From positions 3,751,501 to 3,815,500 of the forward strand of contig NZ_LT629796.1 of the NCBI RefSeq assembly GCF_900106065.1: a stretch of 64,000 nucleotides of DNA, in the 5' to 3' direction. Below, one piece after another: positions 51,307-60,453 of the stretch; positions within the stretch are counted from its first letter, which is position 1; every line of letters starts with the position of its first letter. The position numbers and the translations under genes are program-made. The notes under the pieces were generated by a model that was not told the origin of the DNA, did not search any database, and saw only the letters and a program-made list of their open reading frames with translations. This stretch comes from Pseudomonas mandelii (GTDB lineage Bacteria; Pseudomonadota; Gammaproteobacteria; Pseudomonadales; Pseudomonadaceae).

Positions 51307-52638
51307 TTACATAGCACCTTCTTTCTTCCACCCCAAATACCGCGTCACCAACCCGGCCCCCAACTCTGAGGGCCGGGCATCCACCACCGGCACTCCATGA
51401 GCACTCAACTGCTCATGGAGTTGCGCCCGGTCATTCAGGTAATCCACCGTCCCGCAATAGGCCAGCGCCTCCGGCAAGGTTTGCACTGGCGCGTGCCGCA
51501 AATCGTCGAGCACGTCTTCGCGCAGACTCGCCACCAGCACCCGATGCAGTTTGCTCAGGCGTTTGACGGCGGTGAGCAGTTCGTCGTCGTCTTCGTCACG
51601 CAGGTTGGTGACCAGCACCACCAGCGCCCGGCGTTTCTGGCGGGCCAGTAGCTGGGTGGCGGCAGCGTGGTAGTCGGCGGGGCGTTGGGTGCTGTCGAGG
51701 TCATAGACGGTGTTGAGCAACACATTGAGCTGCCCCGTGCCTTTGACCGGGGCGAGGTAGTGCGCGCGATCACTGGCGAACGTGCTCAGGCCCACGGCAT
51801 CACCCTGGCGCAGGGCGATGTAGCTGAGCAACAGGCAGGCATTGAGTGCGTGATCGAAATGGGCGAGTTCGCCGTCCTGGCTGCGCATCCGGCGGCCGCA
51901 ATCGAGCATGAAGATGATTTGCTGGTCGCGCTCGTCCTGGTACTCACGGGCGATCGGTGTACGTTGGCGGGCGGTGGCTTTCCAGTCGATCTGGCGCAGG
52001 CTGTCGCCTTCACGGAATTCGCGCAGTTGATGGAATTCCAGGCCCAGGCCACGACGCTGGCGCTGGCGCACGCCGAGCTGGCTGAGCCAGTTGTCCACCG
52101 CCAGCAGTTCACCGCCATAGAGACGGGCGAAGTCGGGGTAGACGCGGGTGCTGTCGGTCACGTTCAGCAGGCGTTTGCCGGACCACAGGCCCATTGGACT
52201 CGGCAGGTTGATTTCGCAGTGTTCGAAGGTGAAGTGGCCGCGCTTGAGGGGACGCAATCGATAGCCCACAAGGCTCTGTTGACCGGGTTGCAGTGCTCCC
52301 AGCAGCGGGAGGTTTTCGAAGCTCAGGCCTTCCGGAACATGGTCGAAGATCTGGATGTTCAGTGGTTGATCAAAGTCATGCTCGACCTCCAGCCGCACTT
52401 CGCTCCAACGGCCGAGTGCAAGGCTGCCGGGCATCTGGCGTTGGAGGCGTGGCGAGGGCAAACGCTTGAGGCGAACGGCGTCGAGAACGGCCAGGGCCAG
52501 CAGCGCCAGCAACAATCCCCAGTTGATCGACAACAGGGTTGAGGGCATGTCGATGTCCAGTGTCCGCAACATGCCCAGCACGATGCCGATGGCGAGCAAG
52601 ATGGCGAGCCAGATCAGCAACAGGCGCGACGGTTTCAC
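51307..52638 (-). CDS. DUF58 protein (MoxR-linked vWA-like)
   Basis: About 443 residues. Two N-terminal membrane helices (LLLIWLAILLAIGIVLGML, INWGLLLALLALAVLDAV), then a DUF58 domain with the family core REYQ-type segment DSLRQIDWKATARQRTPIAREYQDERDQQIIFMLDCGRRM, a vWA-like region. The GTG start at 52638 overlaps the stop of the MoxR gene (GTGA), so it is the last gene of the six-gene operon. The ORF extends further upstream, but that part lies inside moxR. In related systems a MoxR ATPase works with a DUF58 protein on unknown clients. Confidence 0.87.
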   Translation of the reverse strand: MKPSRLLLIWLAILLAIGIVLGMLRTLDIDMPSTLLSINWGLLLALLALAVLDAVRLKRLPSPRLQRQMPGSLALGRWSEVRLEVEHDFDQPLNIQIFDHVPEGLSFENLPLLGALQPGQQSLVGYRLRPLKRGHFTFEHCEINLPSPMGLWSGKRLLNVTDSTRVYPDFARLYGGELLAVDNWLSQLGVRQRQRRGLGLEFHQLREFREGDSLRQIDWKATARQRTPIAREYQDERDQQIIFMLDCGRRMRSQDGELAHFDHALNACLLLSYIALRQGDAVGLSTFASDRAHYLAPVKGTGQLNVLLNTVYDLDSTQRPADYHAAATQLLARQKRRALVVLVTNLRDEDDDELLTAVKRLSKLHRVLVASLREDVLDDLRHAPVQTLPEALAYCGTVDYLNDRAQLHEQLSAHGVPVVDARPSELGAGLVTRYLGWKKEGAM

Positions 52639-53636
52639 AGACGCGGCGCCGGCACTTGATCGAGCAACTGCTTGAGCACCTGATCGACATCCAGCCCCTC
52701 GATGTCGAACTCGGGGGCGATCCGGACGCGATGGCGCAGCACCGACAAGGCGCAACCCTTGATGTCATCCGGGATCACGAAGTCGCCGCCACGCAGCAGC
52801 GCGCGGGCGCGGGCGCAACGCACCAGGGCAATGGACGCGCGTGGCCCGGCGCCGAGGGTCAGGCCTGGCCAGGTGCGAGTAGTGCGGGCCAGGCGCACGG
52901 CGTAATCGAGGACTTGATCGTCCAGCGGCAGGTCGCTGGCGATGCGCTGCAAGGCCATCACGTCCTTGGCTTGCAACACGGTGCGCAGCGGTTGCACGTC
53001 GAGCATGTCGGCGCGGGTCGAGCGGCTGACCTGGCGGACCATGTTCAGCTCTTGATCGGCGTCGGGGTAATCCATGCGCACCTTGAGCATGAAACGGTCG
53101 AGTTCAGCTTCGGGCAGTGGATACGTGCCTTCCTGTTCGATCGGGTTTTGCGTGGCGAGCACCATGAACGGTTGCACGATGGCCAAGGCGCGTCCTTCCA
53201 GAGTGACCTGGCGTTCCTGCATGGCCTCAAGTAACGCGGCCTGGGTTTTCGCCGGCGCACGGTTGATCTCGTCAGCCAGCAGCAAGTTAGTGAATATCGG
53301 ACCCTTGCGCAGTTTGAACTGCTCGGTGTTCAGGTCGTAGACCGCGTGCCCGGTGACGTCGCTGGGCATCAGGTCCGGGGTGAACTGGATGCGCGCAAAC
53401 TCGCCGCCGAAGCAGCGGGCGAGGGCACGCACCAGCAATGTTTTGCCCAACCCCGGCACTCCTTCGAGCAACACGTGGCCGCCGGCGATCAGTGCAGTGA
53501 GAACGTCGTCAATCACGCTGTTCTGTCCGATCACGGCTTTTTGCAACTCATTGCGCACGGCCTGGGCCAACTGACTGGCGCGCTGGCGTTGCTGGGCGGC
53601 GTGGGTCGCGCTGCCGGGCTCGATCTGTTGACTCAT
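52635..53636 (-). CDS. MoxR-type AAA+ ATPase
   Basis: 333 residues. Walker A GVPGLGKTLL, Walker B LLADEINRAPAKTQAALLEAMQERQVTLEG (with the DEINR motif of MoxR ATPases), sensor 1 FMVLATQNPIEQEGTYPLPEAELDRF. Cytoplasmic. MoxR proteins act as chaperone-like motors for partner proteins, usually vWA/DUF58 proteins encoded nearby; here the DUF58 gene overlaps its stop. It overlaps the DUF4350 gene at its own start (ATGA). Confidence 0.92.
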   Translation of the reverse strand: MSQQIEPGSATHAAQQRQRASQLAQAVRNELQKAVIGQNSVIDDVLTALIAGGHVLLEGVPGLGKTLLVRALARCFGGEFARIQFTPDLMPSDVTGHAVYDLNTEQFKLRKGPIFTNLLLADEINRAPAKTQAALLEAMQERQVTLEGRALAIVQPFMVLATQNPIEQEGTYPLPEAELDRFMLKVRMDYPDADQELNMVRQVSRSTRADMLDVQPLRTVLQAKDVMALQRIASDLPLDDQVLDYAVRLARTTRTWPGLTLGAGPRASIALVRCARARALLRGGDFVIPDDIKGCALSVLRHRVRIAPEFDIEGLDVDQVLKQLLDQVPAPRL

Positions 53637-54796
53637 AGCGTGTTCCTCAAGGTTTGCAGGTGGGCGACCTGTCGACTGAACTCAGCGCTGGACAGCCGCT
53701 GTTTCGGTCGCGGGCTCATCGCCTGGCTGATGGCGCGTGTGGGCTGGCCGGTCAGGCGCGCGAGCACCAGCCATTGTTCGGCGACGCCGAGTTGTTCAAA
53801 GCCGGGGTGTCGGTGGCGGACACGGCGCAGGATGTCTTGCTGCAAGGCTTGCAACAGGCTGTGCTGACCGCTGCGGCGCAGCATGAAATCTGCGCTGGCG
53901 CGCAGGTGTTCCTGAAGTTGCCGGCGACCTTTCGACGCCGGTGCCAGCAGCGGACCCTTGCGTACCCCGACATGCCAGAGCGCAAGACCGATCAGGGCGA
54001 TGAGGGCGATCAACGCCTGAGGGAAGTTGCGCAGCAGCAAGGTCAGCAGACTGTCGTGGTCGGTATTGAACAGCAGGGTCACGCGCGTGTCGGCGGTCAG
54101 GTACCAGAGCAGCCAGGCATTGTCGTATTGGGCAATGGCCGGGGTTTTCCACAGGTCGGCGTCGGTGACCACGATGATCGAGCCGAGCCCGTGTTTCAAC
54201 TGCATCATGTGCGTGGCCTTGCCGCTGTTGGCCCAGGCTTGCGCGAGGTTATTCGGGTCTTCGAGGTGGAACGCCGTATCGAAACTGGCGTAGGCCGGCG
54301 CGTTCTCGTCTTCCAGGTACAGTTTGGTCAGTTTGGGGAACGGGTCGTCAAGGATGTCCGGTGGAGGCTCCTTGAGGTCTTTGCTCAGCGACTGATGCAC
54401 CTGCACGCGATCGAGCAGCAGGTCATTGCTCTGGCCGGTCTTTTCATCCCACAGCGACTGGGCGACAAACAACAGGCGCCCGCCGGCCCGGGTCCAGTTC
54501 ATCACTTGATCAATCTGGCGTGGGGTCATGTTGTAGCGATCACCGAGCAACAACAGGCTGTGCTGATGCGGATCGAGGCTGGGCAGCACATCGAGACTGT
54601 TGGCATGGCCGACGGTCAGACCCTGTTTGCGCAGGAAATGCTCGGCGGCCAGATAGGGATTGGCCTGGGCTTCGGGCGTGGGGCCGTGATCGATTTCGGC
54701 CTGATACGGCGTGGCTTTCAGGTACAGATAAACACTCAGCGCGCCCACCAGTACGGTGATGAACACGCCGACCGAAAGCCACCAGCGCCGGTTCAA
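53633..54796 (-). CDS. DUF4350 membrane protein
   Basis: 387 residues. An N-terminal helix (WWLSVGVFITVLVGALSVYLYL), a periplasmic DUF4350-like domain with a SLLLLGDRYNMTPRQIDQVMNWTRAGGRLLFVAQSLWDE core, reminiscent of a class I glutamine amidotransferase-like fold, and a second helix near 265-282 (LIALIALIGLALWHVG), with a cytoplasmic tail. Overlaps by ATGA with the upstream DUF4129 gene and with moxR downstream. Confidence 0.85.
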   Translation of the reverse strand: MNRRWWLSVGVFITVLVGALSVYLYLKATPYQAEIDHGPTPEAQANPYLAAEHFLRKQGLTVGHANSLDVLPSLDPHQHSLLLLGDRYNMTPRQIDQVMNWTRAGGRLLFVAQSLWDEKTGQSNDLLLDRVQVHQSLSKDLKEPPPDILDDPFPKLTKLYLEDENAPAYASFDTAFHLEDPNNLAQAWANSGKATHMMQLKHGLGSIIVVTDADLWKTPAIAQYDNAWLLWYLTADTRVTLLFNTDHDSLLTLLLRNFPQALIALIALIGLALWHVGVRKGPLLAPASKGRRQLQEHLRASADFMLRRSGQHSLLQALQQDILRRVRHRHPGFEQLGVAEQWLVLARLTGQPTRAISQAMSPRPKQRLSSAEFSRQVAHLQTLRNTL

Positions 54797-56337
54797 CGGA
54801 CGGCTCCCGGGCCGAACAAGGTTCGCCAGCCGTCACACAGTTCCTGTTGCAAATGCGCGGGTGGCAATCGATGCCCGTAGGCCATGTTTTGCCAGTGCCC
54901 GGTCAAGGTTTTGCTGAAAGCGAGCAAGGCCGGTTGGTGCAGTTGTTCGACGCGTTGCAGCACCTCGCCTTCGGTGTCGGCGGGTTTCAGTACCATGTTG
55001 TGGTCGTGCAACAAATGGCTGAGCAGGGCGCGATAGAGCAACCCGAGGGCCGCGCGCGGGTTGGTTTGCCAGAGACTTTCAGCGCTGGCGGCAATGTCGG
55101 CGGGCAGGGTTTCGCGGCTCAGGTCCAGGCCGAATGCTTGCTGCGGTAACGGACGCGCGGCTCGTCGGTTCAACACCGGCCGACGACTGACGAATGCCTG
55201 CAACCAGTCGCGGTAACGCCAGATCAACACGCCGATGGCGCTCATTACGGCGGCCCAGAGCAGAACTTCAATCAGGTTGGCAATAAAGCCGAAACGCTGG
55301 CTGTCGAGCAGACTGGCCAAAGCCTTCAGCCATTCGGGTGTTTTCCCGTCCTCCGGGGTTTTGGTGTCGGGTTTGTCTTCGCCAAATCGATAGCGGGTCA
55401 CCATTTCCTTGTTCGTGAACGGGGGCTGATCGAGGATTGTCTTGATGGTGTCCCTCGAGGCCTGGCTGGTCAGTGGTTGGTCCAGCAGACGTGGGCTGTC
55501 CGGGGTAATGACCGGCTCGGCGGCCCAGACGTTTTGCGTGGTCGGCACCAGCATTATCGCTGCCAGCAGCAGAGTGACCGCCGTAGTGCTGAGGCGTTGG
55601 CGCAATCGGCGGAACACCAGTTCGATGTCCCAGGCTTCCAGCACCGTGCGTCGATTCAGATAAAGGCTGAAACCGCAGGCCACGTAGATCGGTTCCCAGA
55701 CAATCAGCACCAGCACGTAAAAGAAATTCGTCAGGTGTTCCAGCCAGCGCCAGTCCTGGCTGGCCACGTCGATCAAGGTCTGCCAGCTCCAGTCGAGTTC
55801 AACCTGCTGTGGCAGGAACATATAGAACAGCACCATCAGGCCAATCCACAGCGCGCTTTCCAGGTGCACGCCAATGATCGTCAACCACTGCGCTGCACCG
55901 GCGTTGCGCTGCAGCAACACCCGCAAGCGCTGCTGTCGTTCATCACCCGCCAGGCCTTCGAGTTGCACCACCGGCATCAGAAAGCTGCGGCTCAGGCTCA
56001 GGCGTCGCCAGGTCAGGCTGGCCAACAGTTGTGGCTTGAGCAGGTTCGGCCATTGGCGCAGCGCCTGTTTCAAGGTGGGCGTTTCGCCGAACATGGCTTT
56101 GGACAGGATATACAGCGGCAAGCGCTCGAATGCCGGTTTCAACCACCAAAAGATAAACACGGCGAGGGAGGGTGAATCCCACAGGAAAAAGCTGAGCAGC
56201 GCGAAGATCGGCAAGGTGATGATGGCCCAACTGGTCATCAGCAACCGTCGATGGCGCTGGCTCAGCAGCACGCCCAGGTCCATGGCTTCCCAGGAGTTGC
56301 GCGGGCGGATGACGACCGTGGCATCACTCAGGCGCAT
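54793..56337 (-). CDS. DUF4129 membrane protein
   Basis: 514 residues. Six or so membrane helices: LLMTSWAIITLPIFALLSFFLW near the start, a region GAAQWLTIIGVHLESALWIGLMVLFYMFLP, VLVLIVWEPIYVACGFSLYL, VTLLLAAIMLVPTTQNVWA (before a periplasmic loop), a helix LIEVLLWAAVMSAIGVLIWRY and a C-terminal DUF4129 tail (NPRAALGLLYRALLSHLL...DTEGEVLQRV). The start at 56337 overlaps the end of the SpoIIM-like gene by 14 bases. Of unknown function; it has been linked to transglutaminase-like or sporulation-type membrane systems in other bacteria. Confidence 0.83.
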   Translation of the reverse strand: MRLSDATVVIRPRNSWEAMDLGVLLSQRHRRLLMTSWAIITLPIFALLSFFLWDSPSLAVFIFWWLKPAFERLPLYILSKAMFGETPTLKQALRQWPNLLKPQLLASLTWRRLSLSRSFLMPVVQLEGLAGDERQQRLRVLLQRNAGAAQWLTIIGVHLESALWIGLMVLFYMFLPQQVELDWSWQTLIDVASQDWRWLEHLTNFFYVLVLIVWEPIYVACGFSLYLNRRTVLEAWDIELVFRRLRQRLSTTAVTLLLAAIMLVPTTQNVWAAEPVITPDSPRLLDQPLTSQASRDTIKTILDQPPFTNKEMVTRYRFGEDKPDTKTPEDGKTPEWLKALASLLDSQRFGFIANLIEVLLWAAVMSAIGVLIWRYRDWLQAFVSRRPVLNRRAARPLPQQAFGLDLSRETLPADIAASAESLWQTNPRAALGLLYRALLSHLLHDHNMVLKPADTEGEVLQRVEQLHQPALLAFSKTLTGHWQNMAYGHRLPPAHLQQELCDGWRTLFGPGAVR

Positions 56338-57301
56338 GGCGGTTCCGTCCGGCAAACAGCAAGTAAGTCGCCACCAACAACCAGAGCGCCGCGCCGACCA
56401 GGTATTTGGTCATGGGGGTCGGCGCGGTCATCGACGACCAGTAGGCTTCGATAAACGCGGCAATCAGCAGAAACAGCATGACGCCGCAGATCAGCAACAC
56501 GCTTTTGCGCGCTGCCAGTCGCAACGCTTCGGCGCGGGGCAGGCGTCCCGGCGCGATCAACGCCCAGCCCAGTTGCAGGCCGGCGGCACCGGCCAGGGCG
56601 ATGGCGCTCAGTTCGAACGCGCCGTGACCAATCACGAAGGACCAGAAGGTTTGCCCGAAACCGATGTGCGTCAAGTGTCCCGCCACCGCGCCGATCATCA
56701 AGCCATTGAACAGCAGGAAAAATGCGCTGCCCAGACCAAACAGCAACCCGCTGGCGAAGGTCTGAAAGGCGATGCCGATGTTGTGCATGATGTAGTAACC
56801 GAACATCACCCAGTCTTCGCTGGCGGCGCGTTCCGCCGAGCGGCCCAAGTGGCCGGCGACCGGGTCATACATGCTTTGCATCTCACTGACCTGCTCGGCT
56901 GGGATCAGGCTGTAGACCAGGTCCGGGAACAGATACACCAGCAGCGCAAAGCCGATCAGACTGCCAAAAAACATCAGGCTGGCGGCGAGCACAAAGCGCC
57001 ATTGTTCGCGCACCAGCCGCGGGAAGCCGGCAAGGATAAAGCTCAGTATGTTGGTGCCCAGTCGACTGCGATGCCGGTAAAGCTGTTGATGCCCGCGCAG
57101 CACTTGTTGCTGCAACGAGTCGATCAGGAAACTGCTGTAGCCCCGTTCCTGAGCCAGTGCCAGTTGTTGGCAGAGCCGTCGATAGTCTTTCGGGAAACTG
57201 GCGATACCGGAAGCGTCCTTGCCGCGCTCCAGCTGTTCGAGCACCAGGGAAAACCGCGCCCATTCGGCCTTGTGGCGATTTTCGAAAAGGCTTTGCTTCA
57301 T
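56324..57301 (-). CDS. SpoIIM/DUF95 family membrane protein
   Basis: 325 residues. A cytoplasmic N-terminal part (RRLCQQLALAQERG..DSLQQQVLRGHQQLYRH) and about five helices in the second half (FVLAASLMFFGSLIGFALLVYLF, FASGLLFGLGSAFFLLFNGLMIGAVAGHL, SVLLICGVMLFLLIAAFIEAY). FVIGHGAFELSAIALAGAAGLQLG is the stage II sporulation protein M signature, present in many non-sporulating bacteria. Overlaps both neighbours, so it is translationally coupled. Confidence 0.87.
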   Translation of the reverse strand: MKQSLFENRHKAEWARFSLVLEQLERGKDASGIASFPKDYRRLCQQLALAQERGYSSFLIDSLQQQVLRGHQQLYRHRSRLGTNILSFILAGFPRLVREQWRFVLAASLMFFGSLIGFALLVYLFPDLVYSLIPAEQVSEMQSMYDPVAGHLGRSAERAASEDWVMFGYYIMHNIGIAFQTFASGLLFGLGSAFFLLFNGLMIGAVAGHLTHIGFGQTFWSFVIGHGAFELSAIALAGAAGLQLGWALIAPGRLPRAEALRLAARKSVLLICGVMLFLLIAAFIEAYWSSMTAPTPMTKYLVGAALWLLVATYLLFAGRNRHAPE

Positions 57302-58023
57302 GCGGGCCCCAACAAACCACGAGCGATGGCGTTAAGTTCCGCCACGGCGCGTGGCGCGGGAACCTGCAAGGGTTGGGCAAGGATGGACGCGAGTTCATGG
57401 CTGCGCGCCTCGGAAAGTTCGCCCTGGCGCTCGGCAAACCCGAGGACGGCACGTTGCTCGGGTAGCGTCAGGGCAAAGGCCGGGCGCCGAGGCTGGACGT
57501 CGGGCAGTTGCGGTCGGGTCAATGGCTGTTCGCGGTAGATCACCAGCGTGCCGGCGGCCAGGTCACCGAGGCGTTTGAAGGAGGGGTGTTGCAGGCAACT
57601 GATGGCGCCGAGGAAGTAGCCAAACGGCAACAGGTCGACGAATCGCAACAGGTTACGCAACAGCGAGGCGGACCATCCGATCGGGGTGCCGTCGTCATGT
57701 ACCACGCGCAACCCCATCCATTGTTTGCCCGGCGAACGGCCCTGATTGAGGACCTCGAACAGCACCATGTACCACCAGCTGACCCCGAACAGCAGAATCG
57801 AGCCCAGCCCGGCACCGAGTTTTCCCAGAAACGCCAACACGATAAACAGCACGCCGAGTATCAGCCCGCGCAACCCGAGGTCGATGGAGAACGCCAGCGC
57901 ACGAACCATCAACCCGGCCGGGCGCAGTGGCAAGTCGATGCCTTCGGGCGTTTCGACTTGATACCGCGTGTCCAGTGGTGGGGGCAGCGTCGCATTCCTT
58001 GGCAGTGCTGTGGTCTCGAGCAT
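57298..58023 (-). CDS. RDD-family membrane protein, first gene of the operon
   Basis: 241 residues. Three helices of the RDD fold: LMVRALAFSIDLGLRGLILGVLFIVLA, ILLFGVSWWYMVLFEVL and a third near 125-150 (LLRNLLRFVDLLPFGYFLGAI), with the conserved RSPGKQWMGLRVV and SASLLRN segments. ATG at 58023, with AAGG 6 bases before it; a TTG two codons earlier is less likely. It overlaps the SpoIIM-like gene and leads the run RDD - SpoIIM - DUF4129 - DUF4350 - MoxR - DUF58. Confidence 0.88.
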   Translation of the reverse strand: MLETTALPRNATLPPPLDTRYQVETPEGIDLPLRPAGLMVRALAFSIDLGLRGLILGVLFIVLAFLGKLGAGLGSILLFGVSWWYMVLFEVLNQGRSPGKQWMGLRVVHDDGTPIGWSASLLRNLLRFVDLLPFGYFLGAISCLQHPSFKRLGDLAAGTLVIYREQPLTRPQLPDVQPRRPAFALTLPEQRAVLGFAERQGELSEARSHELASILAQPLQVPAPRAVAELNAIARGLLGPA

Positions 58024-58205
58024 GGGCAACCTTGATGTGGCCTGTTCGGGATTCGATGTCTGTCCGATGCTAGCAGCCTCTCGGGGGAAAACGACATAAC
58101 TATGTATTGCACGTTGCGAAACCAGAAGTGATTGAATGACAAGTTACTGGCCGGGGCGGGATGTGAACGCCTAGACTTTGCCGATCTTCAGTTCAGGAAC
58201 AGCCC

Positions 58206-59636
58206 GTGACCTCGATCTTCTGGTACGACTACGAAACCACCGGCATCAATCCCCGATGCGACCGCCCCCTCCAGGTGGCGGGGATTCGCACCGACTTCGA
58301 TCTCAATGAAATAGACGAGCCGGTCAACCTCTTCTGTCAGCCCAGCGACGACATCCTGCCGCATCCAGCAGCCTGCGCGATCACCGGTATTACGCCCAGC
58401 CAGCTGGCCGAACACGGTTTGAGCGAAGCCGACTTCATGACCCGGGTGCACGCTCAACTGGCGGCACCGGGGACCTGCGGCGCGGGTTACAACACGTTGC
58501 GCTTCGATGACGAGATGACCCGTTACAGCCTGTACCGAAACTTTTTCGACCCGTATGCGCGCGAGTGGCAGGGCGGCAACAGCCGCTGGGACCTGATTGA
58601 TGTGGTACGTGCGGCCTACGCCTTGCGCCCCGATGGCCTTGTCTGGCCAACCGATGATGAAGGGCGGGTGACGCTTAAACTCGAACGGCTGACCGCCGCC
58701 AATGGCATTGACCACGGCAATGCCCACGAGGCGCTGTCGGACGTTCGCGCCACCATCGCCCTGGCTCGGCTTATTCGCGAGAAGCAGCCGAAGTTGTATG
58801 ACTGGTTGTTCCAGTTGCGCGGCAAACAAAAGGTGATGGATCAGATTCGGCTGTTACAGCCGATGGTGCACATTTCCGGACGATTCTCGGCGGCTCGCAG
58901 TTATGTCGGTGTGGTGTTGCCACTGGCCTGGCATCCACGCAACAAGAACGCCCTGATTGTCTGTGACCTGCATCTGGATCCCCAGGGGTTGCTTGATCTG
59001 GACGCAGAAACCTTGCGTCAGCGCCTGTATACCCGCCGTGATGACCTGGCCGACGGCGAATTGCCGGTGCCGCTCAAGCTCATTCATATCAATAAGTGCC
59101 CGGTGGTGGCGCCGCTGTCGGTACTTCGTCCTGACGATCAGCAACGCCTGGGGCTGGACATGGCGCTTTATCAGGATCGCGTACTGCGGCTAAGTGACGC
59201 ACAACAAGTTTGGCGAGATAAAGTGTTGGCTATTTATGCCAGCGAAGATTTCACTCCGAGCCGGGACCCCGAACAACAGTTATACGATGGTTTTATCGGT
59301 GATCGGGATCGTCGTCTATGTGAGCAAGTCAGGGCCGCCGACCCCGCCCAATTATCACAACAGCAATGGCCTTTCGATGACGAACGTTTACCTGAATTAT
59401 TGTTTCGTTATCGCGCACGCAACTTCCCCGATACGTTGAATTCCGAGGAGCAAGAGCGCTGGCAAACATTCTGTCAGCAACGTTTGTCGACCCCGGAGTG
59501 GGGGGCGCCCAATACGCTTGAAAGTTTCGTAGAAGCCGCAGCCCAATTGAGCGTTACTGCTACAACGTTTCAGCGAGAGGTACTGAGTGAATGGCAGAAT
59601 TATGTCCAGGAATTACGCAAACGTTTGAATCTTTGA
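58206..59636 (+). CDS. sbcB: exodeoxyribonuclease I SbcB
   Basis: 476 residues, cytoplasmic; 3'-to-5' degradation of single-stranded DNA during repair and recombination. DEDDh-type exonuclease: IFWYDYETTG (first Asp/Glu), GYNTLRFDDEMTRY (second Asp), and HEALSDVRATIALARL (His and last Asp). GTG start at 58206 with AGGA 7 bases upstream. The last third uses more A/T-rich codons than the rest but shows no frame break. In P. aeruginosa it also lies next to mvaT. Confidence 0.95.
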   Translation: MTSIFWYDYETTGINPRCDRPLQVAGIRTDFDLNEIDEPVNLFCQPSDDILPHPAACAITGITPSQLAEHGLSEADFMTRVHAQLAAPGTCGAGYNTLRFDDEMTRYSLYRNFFDPYAREWQGGNSRWDLIDVVRAAYALRPDGLVWPTDDEGRVTLKLERLTAANGIDHGNAHEALSDVRATIALARLIREKQPKLYDWLFQLRGKQKVMDQIRLLQPMVHISGRFSAARSYVGVVLPLAWHPRNKNALIVCDLHLDPQGLLDLDAETLRQRLYTRRDDLADGELPVPLKLIHINKCPVVAPLSVLRPDDQQRLGLDMALYQDRVLRLSDAQQVWRDKVLAIYASEDFTPSRDPEQQLYDGFIGDRDRRLCEQVRAADPAQLSQQQWPFDDERLPELLFRYRARNFPDTLNSEEQERWQTFCQQRLSTPEWGAPNTLESFVEAAAQLSVTATTFQREVLSEWQNYVQELRKRLNL

Positions 59637-59639
59637 AAA

Positions 59640-59670
59640 CGAAAAATGCCCGGGCTGTATTCCGGGCATA
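59640..59670 (-). terminator. terminator on the mvaT strand
   Basis: Stem ATGCCCGG, loop AATACAGC, CCGGGCAT; on the minus strand it is followed by TTTTTC. It lies beyond the first hairpin (59670-59703) and gives mvaT a second stop signal. Confidence 0.72.
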
Positions 59671-59703
59671 AAAAAACGCCAGCATCAGCTGGCGTTATTT
59701 TTT
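59670..59703. terminator. bidirectional terminator between sbcB and mvaT
   Basis: AACGCCAGC, loop ATCA, GCTGGCGTT flanked by T runs on both strands (TATTTTTTG on the plus strand). Confidence 0.88.
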
Positions 59704-59735
59704 GTCACGGATAAGTCTTTGACAACCTATTGGGC

Positions 59736-60113
59736 TTAGCCCAGCAGGGTAGCCCAGCCTTCAACCACGTCACCGCCCCACTTGGCTTTCCACTCTTTCA
59801 GAGTCTTGTGGTTGCCACCTTTGGTTTCGATGACTTCGCCGTTGTGCGGGTTTTTGTATTGTTTAACTTTGCGAGCACGCTTGGTGCCAGTAGTTTTTAC
59901 TGCGCCGCCACGTGGTGCTTTGGTCTTGGACTCTGGGTCCAGCAACGCGATGATGTCACGCAGGGACTTGGAGTATTCGCCCATCAGGGTGCGCAGTTTG
60001 CCTTCGAATTCCAGCTCGGTTTGCAGTTTGTCGTCTTGGGACAGGTTCTTCAAACGGGCTTGCAGCTCTTTGATAGCTTCTTCGGTGGCGCGATATTCGT
60101 TGATCAAGGACAT
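59736..60113 (-). CDS. mvaT: MvaT-type H-NS family nucleoid protein
   Basis: 125 residues. N-terminal coiled-coil oligomerisation domain (MSLINEYRATEEAIKELQARLKNL) and C-terminal DNA-binding domain with KQYKNPHNGEVIETKGGNHKTLKEWKAKWG, the AT-pincer region with the KGGN loop that reads AT-rich DNA. It silences AT-rich and horizontally acquired DNA and competes with MvaU/MvaV. ATG at 60113; the open frame beyond it is the promoter region. Convergent to sbcB. Confidence 0.96.
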   Translation of the reverse strand: MSLINEYRATEEAIKELQARLKNLSQDDKLQTELEFEGKLRTLMGEYSKSLRDIIALLDPESKTKAPRGGAVKTTGTKRARKVKQYKNPHNGEVIETKGGNHKTLKEWKAKWGGDVVEGWATLLG

Positions 60114-60453
60114 GAGGACTACCTTATGTTGGGCGCTGGATGGCAGGGTGACAGTGCCGCAATAATAGTCAGGGTGTTTCATCAAGTAAACATTTAACCG
60201 GCTTTTTATTTAAATTAGTTGCGATGAATAGGGCGTCAATTCAACGCAGAGTTAAAAGTGTGATGCAGTCATCACAGATATTCACAATTGAGCGCTTGAA
60301 GATTGACTACAAGAACACCATCGCGCGGGTGGTGAGGGGTTGCCGGAATCTGTTCCACTGACCCGCGTGCAGGTCAATGTGTCATCGATACTGCAGTTTT
60401 GCTGCGCAATCGCTAGAATGGCGGCCTTTGCGAAGTTCTGGAGTTTCCCCCTC
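60114..60453. other. divergent promoter region of mvaT and purU
   Basis: 340 bases between the starts of the two divergent genes, with an A/T-rich stretch (ttatttaaattagttgcgat at 60208-60227) that may be a site for MvaT autoregulation or the mvaT -10 region. Promoter elements could not be fixed. Confidence 0.4.

Noticed and set aside
54793..57301. Reading the SpoIIM/DUF4129 genes as a sporulation locus
   Set aside because: SpoIIM-like (DUF95) proteins are common in non-sporulating bacteria and nothing else of sporulation is present.
58206..59636. More AT-rich 3' part of sbcB as a sign of recombination or frameshift
   Set aside because: The frame is unbroken, the length fits the family, and the change in base composition is modest.
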